From: an uncultured Clostridia bacterium
GTDB lineage: Bacteria > Bacillota > Clostridia > Christensenellales > UBA1242
Length of the DNA stretch: 11,610 nt
Reading direction: 5' to 3'
NCBI GenBank assembly: GCA_944384475.1
Contig: CALWTN010000045.1
Location: 1 to 11,610 of the forward strand
Both the position numbers and the translations under genes were made by a program. A model generated the notes under the pieces. That model saw only the letters and a program-made list of their open reading frames with translations. It was not told the DNA's origin and made no database searches. Positions 5,912 to 11,610 of the stretch are shown here, piece by piece (position 1 is the stretch's first letter; every line of letters begins with the position of its first letter).

Positions 5912-7111
5912 TCATTCTTCTGTGTGGTTTTTGCGATTGATAAAACTTTCTGTTTCGCTGGCAAGATAGATGGCATCACTTCCATATTTGGAGGTGATGT
6001 TTTTTATTCCTATCGCACTTTTTTCAGCTTTGTTATCAAAAAACGAAAGTTGTTTGTGCGTGGCGATGCTTTCTAAGTTTGAAGCACGCAACCTGATTGC
6101 ACGAATAGGTGTGTTAAAATCAAAAAAGCTGTCAACTATTTGCATTGCGTGTTCAAGCAAAGTTTTGCTTGCAAAGGTTGGGGCAAAGGTTGAAGATTTT
6201 GCAAACTTTTTAAGTTGGTTTGATTTTAGGCTAACGGTTATTGTTCGTGCCTGAAATTTTCCGCTTATCAAACGCTTGCTCACTTTTTCGGCTAAAAAAG
6301 ACAGCACTTTTTCTATCTCTTCACGTTTAGTTATATCTTTTATAGTGGTTGTTCCATTTCCAATGCTTTTAGGCGGGGTTAAAGTGTAATAGCAAGCAAC
6401 CGCATCTTCTTCGCTGCCAAGCAAATTGTCAAGCAGTTTTACGCCTGTTATGCCCATCATTGATTTTACATAACTGCGAGACAACTTGCAAAATTCGCCA
6501 ATGGTGGAGATGTTGATGAGGCTTAGCTTTTTTTCCAGCCTTCTTCCAATGCCTACTATTGAATTTATTGGCAAAGGATAAACGATTTGTTTAAATTTAT
6601 TTTTGGGGATGACGGTGACAGCATCTGGTTTTTTTAAATCAGAGCCAAGTTTTGCAAAAATTTTAGAAAAACTCACGCCGACTGAGGCAGTGATGCCAAA
6701 CTCTTTTTTTACACGCTCTTTGATTTCGTAGGCAATTTCTTCTCCGCTTTTGTGCAAAATTTTTTGCGAACTCGTCACGTCCAACCAGCATTCGTCCAGT
6801 CCGAGCGGCTCGACAAGGTCGGTGTATTGCAAATAAAGCTGATGCAGTTTTTTGCTGATTTGTTCATATAGTGAATAATGAGGCGGCAGGCACACTAAAT
6901 TTGGACAAAGCTTTTGCGCTTCATAAATTGTTTGTCCTGTTTTGACGCCAAAAGCTTTTGCTATATCGTTTTTTGCCAAGATAATTCCAGTGCGCTTTTG
7001 AGGATTGCCTGTTACAGCCACGGGCTTAGTTTTTAGATCTGGTTTGTTCACGCACTCCACCGAGGCAAAAAAATTGTTTATATCTGAATGCAAAATTGTT
7101 CTCTCATTCAT
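5912..7111 (-). CDS. dinB: Y-family translesion DNA polymerase (Pol IV/DinB type)
   Basis: This is an error-prone polymerase that copies damaged template. The palm carries catalytic D10 (LHSDINNFFASVE) and D106/E107 (GLDECWLDVT). F15 is the likely steric gate that excludes ribonucleotides; many clostridial relatives have Tyr there. The thumb helix-hairpin-helix lies around IVGIGRRLEKKL, and the little-finger domain follows. QLSFF at 354-358 matches the beta-clamp binding motif. The 399-residue length is usual for the clostridial DinB-like group, which has the HSDxNNF and LDECWLDVT signatures. The ATG at 7111 lies 9 bases after AAAGG on the minus strand. Its stop codon abuts that of the convergent surface protein, and no terminator is visible between them. 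Expression probably comes from an extended -10 promoter at 7151-7159. No LexA-type box (GAAC-N4-GTTC) was found there, so SOS control is unsupported. Confidence 0.93.
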   Translation of the reverse strand: MNERTILHSDINNFFASVECVNKPDLKTKPVAVTGNPQKRTGIILAKNDIAKAFGVKTGQTIYEAQKLCPNLVCLPPHYSLYEQISKKLHQLYLQYTDLVEPLGLDECWLDVTSSQKILHKSGEEIAYEIKERVKKEFGITASVGVSFSKIFAKLGSDLKKPDAVTVIPKNKFKQIVYPLPINSIVGIGRRLEKKLSLINISTIGEFCKLSRSYVKSMMGITGVKLLDNLLGSEEDAVACYYTLTPPKSIGNGTTTIKDITKREEIEKVLSFLAEKVSKRLISGKFQARTITVSLKSNQLKKFAKSSTFAPTFASKTLLEHAMQIVDSFFDFNTPIRAIRLRASNLESIATHKQLSFFDNKAEKSAIGIKNITSKYGSDAIYLASETESFINRKNHTEE

Positions 7112-7140
7112 TTGCCACGACCTTTTAAAAATGATATAAT
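7112..7140 (+). promoter_or_regulatory. Strong extended -10 promoter of the amidohydrolase-like/tex/mcs/clpC operon
   Basis: TTGCCA (7112-7117), exactly 17 bases, then TATAAT (7135-7140), preceded by a TGn extension (7132-7134). The start would be near 7147, leaving a leader of about 30 bases with SD AAAGGA (7164-7169) before the ATG at 7177. The -35 box directly abuts the dinB start codon. No CtsR-type heptad repeat (GGTCAAA tandem) is present. Confidence 0.82.
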
Positions 7141-7150
7141 TCTCATATAT

Positions 7151-7159
7151 ATTATAACA
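7151..7159 (-). promoter_or_regulatory. Extended -10 promoter of dinB, overlapping the rightward promoter
   Basis: On the minus strand the sequence reads TGTTATAAT, a perfect -10 with TGn extension. There is no convincing -35 at 17 bases, as expected for extended -10 promoters. The start would be near 7144, giving a leader of about 33 bases. The two -10 boxes face each other 10 bases apart, so the polymerases would compete for the site. Confidence 0.6.
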
Positions 7160-7176
7160 CTTTAAAGGATTTTTAT

Positions 7177-7881
7177 ATGCAACAAAAATATGTAAACGGA
7201 TTTTGTGATATTCAATCGCATGCAGTTGAAAAAAATATAGATGCTGGGGTTAGATATTTACAATTATTTTCACATAATCCATTGCAAACAATTTCGCAAA
7301 TGCGCAAGGCTAATCTTTGTGGCAGGGTGGTGATAGATGCGGCGGCTGCGTTAAATCAACAAAAATTAAAACAAATTTTAAATCAAAATTTTGATATCGC
7401 CGTTTATGTTGACATTTTGCAGCTGGAAGAGAGCGATTTAGAAAAAATCTCATTTTTAAATTTGCCAGTTGTCATTCCACTTTTTGAAAATCTTTATCGC
7501 ACTGGGCAAATTTCTGCAAAATATGATTGCTCGCCAGCCAAATTTATCGAAGATATGGGCTTTTTGGATAGAGATTGCACAATTATCGGCGGAGTTTATG
7601 CAGATAAGGACGACTTACAAATTTTGGGCAGTTATGGCGCAAAAATTGTAATATGTCCAATTTGGTTGGCAAAGAGCGGTGCAACTTTTGCAAACATTCC
7701 GTTGATGCAAAAATACGGCTTAAAAGTTATGCTTGGCAGCAGCAGCGAAGAGACAATAGATTTTGAAAAAGAGATTGACTTTTTGTATTTAACTCAGCTG
7801 GCTTTGCTTGAAAATCCTCAGGCGATAAGCAAAAATCAAATTATTAATTTAGCAACAGGAGAAAATTATGACAATCAATGA
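7177..7881 (+). CDS. Truncated amidohydrolase-superfamily protein lacking metal ligands (predicted pseudoenzyme)
   Basis: At 234 residues this is about half the usual family length. From about residue 120 it follows the C-terminal half of the SAH-deaminase/chlorohydrolase branch closely: SPAKFIEDMGFLDRD, then VYADKDDLQILGSYGAKIV, a CP motif, GLKVMLG, and a final NLATGENYD like the usual MATxxGA. The catalytic signature is gone. The family HC before VY is GG (138-139), HCP is ICP (159-161), GTDG is GSSS (187-190), and the N-terminal HxH appears as QSH. Metal-dependent hydrolysis is therefore unlikely, and a binding, structural or regulatory role is inferred. It is first in a tight operon, with a good SD (AAAGGA) and promoter. 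Its end overlaps tex by 14 bases, so it is translated with it. The family resemblance is by eye but strong; the role is unknown. Confidence 0.72.
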   Translation: MQQKYVNGFCDIQSHAVEKNIDAGVRYLQLFSHNPLQTISQMRKANLCGRVVIDAAAALNQQKLKQILNQNFDIAVYVDILQLEESDLEKISFLNLPVVIPLFENLYRTGQISAKYDCSPAKFIEDMGFLDRDCTIIGGVYADKDDLQILGSYGAKIVICPIWLAKSGATFANIPLMQKYGLKVMLGSSSEETIDFEKEIDFLYLTQLALLENPQAISKNQIINLATGENYDNQ

Positions 7882-10012
7882 AACTTTGGCAAGTGAATTT
7901 GCCCTTAAACCAATTTATGTAGAAAACATCATTTCGCTTTTAGACGAAGGCGCAACAATTCCGTTTATCGCAAGATACAGAAAAGAGATGCACGGCTCGT
8001 GTGACGACCAAGTGCTGAGGGCGTTTTCGGATAGGCTTAAATATTTAAGAAATTTAAACGAAGAAAAAGAAAAGGTTAAGCGCACTATCACCGAGCAAGG
8101 GAAATGGACAAGCGAACTTGAACAGGCGCTGGCAGAGGCTAGAACTCTAACAGAAGTGGAGGATATTTACAGGCCTGACAAGCCAAAACGTAAAACAAGA
8201 GCGTCAGTTGCAATCGCAAACGGCTTGCAACCGCTTGCTGATGCAATCGAAGCGCAAAAACCTATTGATGTGGAGGCAGAAGCCGCAAAGTTTATCAACG
8301 AAAATGTGCCAGATGTTGATGCAGCGTTGCAGGGCGCAAAGGATATCATTGCCGAACGCATAAGTGATGATGCAGACCTTAGAAAAACGCTGAGAGAGGT
8401 TTTATGGGAGAAGGCAAGCCTTGCTTGCTCGCTTCTTGACGGCGAAAATAAACTTACTTATGAGGGATATGACAACTTTAAGCAAGAGGTTAAAAAATTG
8501 CCAAGCCACAGAATTTTGGCGATCAACAGAGGCGAAAAAGAAAAGTGCTTGAAAGTAAACGTGGAGATCAACCAAGAGTTGTTGCTTAAAGAGATTAGGC
8601 TTGTTTACAAAAAAGAAAATGCATGCACCGATCAAATCATCGAAGAGGTTATTGTCGACAGTTTGGACAGGCTGCTTTTCCCAGCGCTTGAAAGAGAACT
8701 TCGCTCTACGCTTACAGACAACGCTTGCGAGCAGGCTATTAAAATGTTTGAAGTCAACTTAAAGCCGCTTTTGATGGAAGCGCCGCTTAAAAACAATATT
8801 ATTTTGGGTCTTGATCCAGCATACAGGACGGGCTGTAAAATTGCAGTGATCGACAAAAAAGGCGATGTGCTTGATACAACTGTAATTTATCCAACACCGC
8901 CTCAATCAAAAACAGAAGAGAGCATTCAAAAACTTAAAGCGCTGATTGAAAAATATAACGTTGATATAATTTCAATAGGCAACGGCACGGCTTCCAAAGA
9001 GGCAGAAATTTTTGTTGCCGAACTTATCAAGCATGTTTCTCGTCCAGTTTCTTACGCAGTTGTAAGCGAAGCGGGCGCATCAGTTTATTCAGCGTCTAAA
9101 CTTGGTGCAGAAGAGTTTCCTGATTATGACGTTTCGCTTAGGAGTGCTGTTTCTATTGCAAGAAGATTGCAAGATCCGCTTGCGGAACTTATTAAAATTG
9201 ATGTAAAAAGCATAGGCGTTGGGCAGTATCAACACGACATGCCGCAAAACAGGCTCACCGAAGTTTTAACAGGTGTGGTGGAAGATTGCGTCAACAGCGT
9301 AGGCGTGGATTTAAACACCGCTTCGCCATCGCTTTTGTCGTATGTTTCAGGCTTGAATATGTCAATCGCAAAAAATATCACTGCATACAGGGCGAAAATT
9401 AAAGGGTTTAAAAACAGGCAGCAACTTTTATCAGTGCCAAAACTTGGGCCAAAAGCATTTGAACAATGTGCGGGTTTTTTGCGAATTACAGATGGCGACA
9501 ATATTTATGACAACACTGGCGTTCATCCTGAAAGTTATCAAGTTGCAGACGGGCTTTTGAAAATGTTCTCGCTTACAGTTGATGACATAAAAAATGGCGA
9601 AACCAACCTTGAAAATCTTGTTAAACTTAAAGGCGAAGAAAAGGTTGCCGCTGAGCTTAACGTTGGCGTGCCAACGCTGCACGACATCATTGCTGAACTT
9701 TCCAAACCCGGCAGAGATATTCGTGAAAGCATGCCAAAACCAGTGCTTAGAAGCGATGTTATCACAATGGAAGATCTTAAAGAGGGTATGATTTTTACTG
9801 GAACGGTCAGAAATGTTGTAGATTTTGGTGCTTTTGTTGACATCGGCGTGCATCAAGATGGACTTGTTCACATATCGCAAATTTGCGATGCATATATCAA
9901 GCATCCGTCTGAGGTGTTGAAAGTTGGTCAACAGGTTGAGGTTAAAATTTTAAGTGTAGACTTGAACAAAAAACGCATTTCTCTTACGATGAAAGGCATT
10001 GAAAAGGAGTGA
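7868..10012 (+). CDS. tex: Tex family RNA-binding transcription accessory protein
   Basis: Tex is a conserved nucleic-acid-binding factor tied to transcription and RNA metabolism. The domain order is standard. An N-terminal helical region comes first (FALKPIYVENIISLLDEGATIPFIARYRKE, family hallmark IPFIARYRKE). A YqgF/RNase H-like fold follows at about 312-440 (ILGLDPAYRTGCKIAVID), then helix-hairpin-helix elements around 490-545 (LSVPKLGPKAFEQCAGFL), then a C-terminal S1 domain at about 637-710 (FTGTVRNVVDFGAFVDIG, DGLVHISQ). At 714 residues it is complete. The start ATG follows SD AGGAGA (7857-7862) and lies inside the end of the preceding gene. Its TGA at 10010-10012 sits within the spacer of the mcsA ribosome binding site. 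Tex is not usually part of the mcs-clpC operon; here it occupies the place where ctsR would be expected. Confidence 0.95.
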   Translation: MTINETLASEFALKPIYVENIISLLDEGATIPFIARYRKEMHGSCDDQVLRAFSDRLKYLRNLNEEKEKVKRTITEQGKWTSELEQALAEARTLTEVEDIYRPDKPKRKTRASVAIANGLQPLADAIEAQKPIDVEAEAAKFINENVPDVDAALQGAKDIIAERISDDADLRKTLREVLWEKASLACSLLDGENKLTYEGYDNFKQEVKKLPSHRILAINRGEKEKCLKVNVEINQELLLKEIRLVYKKENACTDQIIEEVIVDSLDRLLFPALERELRSTLTDNACEQAIKMFEVNLKPLLMEAPLKNNIILGLDPAYRTGCKIAVIDKKGDVLDTTVIYPTPPQSKTEESIQKLKALIEKYNVDIISIGNGTASKEAEIFVAELIKHVSRPVSYAVVSEAGASVYSASKLGAEEFPDYDVSLRSAVSIARRLQDPLAELIKIDVKSIGVGQYQHDMPQNRLTEVLTGVVEDCVNSVGVDLNTASPSLLSYVSGLNMSIAKNITAYRAKIKGFKNRQQLLSVPKLGPKAFEQCAGFLRITDGDNIYDNTGVHPESYQVADGLLKMFSLTVDDIKNGETNLENLVKLKGEEKVAAELNVGVPTLHDIIAELSKPGRDIRESMPKPVLRSDVITMEDLKEGMIFTGTVRNVVDFGAFVDIGVHQDGLVHISQICDAYIKHPSEVLKVGQQVEVKILSVDLNKKRISLTMKGIEKE

Positions 10013-10016
10013 TTAT

Positions 10017-10199
10017 TTGGAAAACAAGACTTGTCCATTTTGTGGCAGCGATTTAAAGACTATTAAACAAAGCGGTTTTGTGGGTTGTGAGCATTGTTAT
10101 CATCAAATTGACGGGCTGCAAAGTTTAGTCAGAGAGCTTTTTGCTGGCAAGTCTTTTTCAGGCAGAAAGCCGAACAGGAGGGGAAATGAAGAACTTTAA
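10017..10199 (+). CDS. mcsA: Minimal McsA: single zinc finger activator of McsB
   Basis: This 60-residue protein has a four-Cys zinc site, CPFC at 6-9 and CEHC at 24-27, followed by a short basic helix and GRKPNRRG. It matches the second zinc finger of Bacillus McsA and the stretch after it (CPKCG...GRFGCSECY...GKIPKR). The first zinc finger and the C-terminal UVR-like coiled coil of the roughly 180-residue Bacillus protein are absent. In Bacillus, McsA activates the arginine kinase McsB and helps target it to ClpC. The TTG at 10017 is chosen because AAAGGAG (10003-10009) lies 7 bases before it. The upstream in-frame TTG at 9999 has no such site and would overlap tex further. It overlaps mcsB by 14 bases. 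Identity rests on both sequence and position. Confidence 0.85.
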   Translation: MENKTCPFCGSDLKTIKQSGFVGCEHCYHQIDGLQSLVRELFAGKSFSGRKPNRRGNEEL

Positions 10200-11202
10200 C
10201 AGTGTTGCCATTTCCTCACGAATTAGGCTGGCAAGGAATATCGCAGGCATTGAATTTATGCCAAAACTCAACGATTCGAATAAAATTTATTACATCACTT
10301 CCTCTATGCGTGCGCTGCTGACTGCGTATGGAGATTTTACCACACTTGAACTTAAAGATTTGTCGCTGCCAAGATGCACAGCACTTTTGGAAAGGCATGT
10401 GATAAGCAAAGAACTGATTGAGAATAAAGACATTTCGCTTGTTTCAATCAATGAAGACGAAAGCATAAATGTTATGATTATGGAGGAAGACCATTTGCGC
10501 TTGCAAAGCGTTTTGCCAGGCTTTAGTCTTTTTGAAGCATACAAAAAATTGCTTCCGCTCGATGAGCGAATACAAAACAGTTTTAATATTGCTTTTGACG
10601 AAGAATTTGGCTATTTAACCTCTTCTCCTTCTAATTTGGGGACTGGAATGAGAGCATCAGTGATGGTTTTTATACCTGCGCTTGAAATGAGCGGACGAAT
10701 TGGAGAGATAATCACTCAGGCTAGGCAATTTGGTTTGACGTTTAGAGGCGTGTATGGCGAAGGCAGCGAAGGAATGGGATTCTTGTATCAAATTTCCAAC
10801 CAAGGCTTGCTTTGGCTTAGCGAAGAGGAGATAATAGACAGAGTCAACGACTTTTTCTATAATATCTATGACGAAGAAATGCGTTTAAGAAAGCAAATTT
10901 TTGAGAAAAATCATGATGAAATTTGCGACAAGATCATGCGTGCGTATGGGACGATTTTAAACGCCTATTTGCTTGAAGAAAAAGAGATGTTTTCGCTTTT
11001 AGGTTTGATTAGACTTGGTCATGAACTTGGGCTTTTGCAAATAAACGACACCGATATGTTTATGAAGCTTTATTATCACGGTGGCTCGTCGTCAATCAGC
11101 GAAATTCGAGTTTTTTCGCAAAACGAAAAGGAAAATCGAACAAGAGCCGAGTATATAGCAAAGAGAGTAAAAAATCTCGTAAAAATTGGGGGGAATAAAT
11201 GA
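10186..11202 (+). CDS. mcsB: McsB protein-arginine kinase, Ser in place of conserved Cys
   Basis: McsB phosphorylates arginines, marking proteins for ClpC-ClpP. Family motifs are present: SSRIRLARN at 10-18, the EEDHLRLQ glutamate/histidine motif at about 101-108, GTGMRASVM after the active-site loop, and FRGVYGEGSEGMG with the phosphagen-kinase-type glutamate. The loop that normally reads TSCPTN is TSSPSN here, with Ser at 147 where Bacillus-type McsB has Cys167. The N terminus begins about 17 residues closer to SSRIRLARN than usual. Near the C terminus ENRTRA stands where an RDxxRA-type motif is expected. The ATG at 10186 follows a strong SD (AGGAGG at 10176-10181); an upstream in-frame TTG at 10141 has none. 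At 338 residues it is near full length. Its end overlaps clpC by ATGA. The kinase identity is secure; full activity is uncertain. Confidence 0.93.
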   Translation: MKNFNSVAISSRIRLARNIAGIEFMPKLNDSNKIYYITSSMRALLTAYGDFTTLELKDLSLPRCTALLERHVISKELIENKDISLVSINEDESINVMIMEEDHLRLQSVLPGFSLFEAYKKLLPLDERIQNSFNIAFDEEFGYLTSSPSNLGTGMRASVMVFIPALEMSGRIGEIITQARQFGLTFRGVYGEGSEGMGFLYQISNQGLLWLSEEEIIDRVNDFFYNIYDEEMRLRKQIFEKNHDEICDKIMRAYGTILNAYLLEEKEMFSLLGLIRLGHELGLLQINDTDMFMKLYYHGGSSSISEIRVFSQNEKENRTRAEYIAKRVKNLVKIGGNK

Positions 11203-11610
11203 ACATAGGTGCAAATTATTTTTCAGATACAATCGAAAAAGTTATAAAAAACGCAAGTCGCATTGCGCTAAGATTTGGCAGCGATGTTGTTGGAACTGAA
11301 CACATTTTGTATGGCATAACTTCGGTGAAAGATTGTCTTGCTTCAAAGGCGCTTGCTGAATACGGCGTGACAGAAGAAGATTTGTTTGAACTTTTTGAAG
11401 AAAATTCGTTTGAAGAGCAGGTTTTTGGCTCGGTGGAACTTTCACCAAGGGTTAAAGACTTGTTTAGGATTGCTCAGCAAATCGCTCAACAATACAACAA
11501 TTCGTTTTTAGGGACGGAGCATCTTTTGCTTGCAATTTTGTCGTCTTCTGGCTCGGTTGCTTTAAAACTTTTGGTAAATCATTATGGCGTCAACGTTCAA
11601 CAGTTGTTTA
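11199..11610 (+). CDS. clpC: ClpC AAA+ unfoldase, N-terminal part (runs off the window)
   Basis: The first 137 codons are visible. They form the Clp N domain with its two repeats: SRIALRFGSDVVGTEHILYGI and, about 75 residues later, AQQIAQQYNNSFLGTEHLLLAIL. This domain binds adaptors and, in Bacillus ClpC, phosphoarginine on substrates marked by McsB. The AAA+ modules lie beyond the right edge, so ClpC rather than another Hsp100 is judged from the N domain plus the preceding mcsA-mcsB. The start ATG overlaps the mcsB stop (ATGA, 11199-11202), with a G-rich SD at 11188-11193. The frame is open to the last base. Confidence 0.92.
   Translation, partial: MNIGANYFSDTIEKVIKNASRIALRFGSDVVGTEHILYGITSVKDCLASKALAEYGVTEEDLFELFEENSFEEQVFGSVELSPRVKDLFRIAQQIAQQYNNSFLGTEHLLLAILSSSGSVALKLLVNHYGVNVQQLF

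Noticed and set aside
7112..7176. LexA or CtsR operator in the dinB/operon intergenic region
   Set aside because: No GAAC-N4-GTTC element or tandem GGTCAAA repeat can be read on either strand.
9999..10016. TTG start at 9999 for mcsA
   Set aside because: The extra codons MKRSDY are the SD region itself read as protein; the TTG at 10017 is correctly spaced from AAAGGAG.
10141..10185. TTG start 45 bases upstream for mcsB
   Set aside because: There is no SD, whereas AGGAGGGG precedes the ATG at 10186.
1..11610. CRISPR array or insertion sequence
   Set aside because: No regularly spaced repeats, transposase-like protein or terminal inverted repeats were seen; the only repeats are the short ones reported.

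Overview
The window is AT-rich and mostly housekeeping in character. Its genes point to a low-GC member of the Bacillota (Firmicutes), probably an uncultured Clostridia-like lineage. The pointers are an mcsA-mcsB-clpC cluster, strong AGGAGG-type ribosome binding sites matching an intact CCUCC anti-SD, TATAAT promoters, and a clostridial-type Y-family polymerase. The standard genetic code fits, since TGA is used as stop.

Region 1 (1-440) holds the 3' end of a 16S rRNA gene. No spacer tRNA or 23S gene follows it. About 120 bases downstream is a perfect-palindrome, bidirectional intrinsic terminator, and then a convergent tRNA-Leu(CAA) with its own promoter. The 16S gene therefore looks unlinked from 23S. 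It also carries changes at normally near-invariant positions.

Region 2 (440-5911) is the accessory part. A 170-aa helix-turn-helix protein resembling phage late regulators (ArpU/RinA type) sits behind a near-consensus promoter and a cluster of TGACG/CGTCA half-sites. It converges on a membrane-anchored SH3-like protein. Divergent from that is a full-length phage-type terminase large subunit with all expected ATPase and nuclease residues, but no portal, capsid or recognisable small subunit. A large GLUG/beta-helix surface protein follows. The two surface proteins share an architecture: signal peptide, extracellular domains, C-terminal membrane helix, and a short tyrosine-rich cytoplasmic tail. 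The set could be a prophage relic or a domesticated module.

Region 3 (5912-11610) is core. A Y-family DNA polymerase (dinB) is transcribed leftward. From overlapping face-to-face promoters a compact operon runs rightward: a catalytically dead amidohydrolase-like protein, tex, a 60-residue McsA, McsB and the start of clpC. Adjacent genes overlap or nearly touch, so they are probably translationally coupled. In the textbook arrangement ctsR leads mcsA-mcsB-clpC. Here ctsR is absent and tex holds that place, McsA is reduced to one zinc finger, and McsB has serine where the conserved cysteine is expected. The arginine-phosphorylation/Clp proteolysis branch is therefore altered in both wiring and parts.
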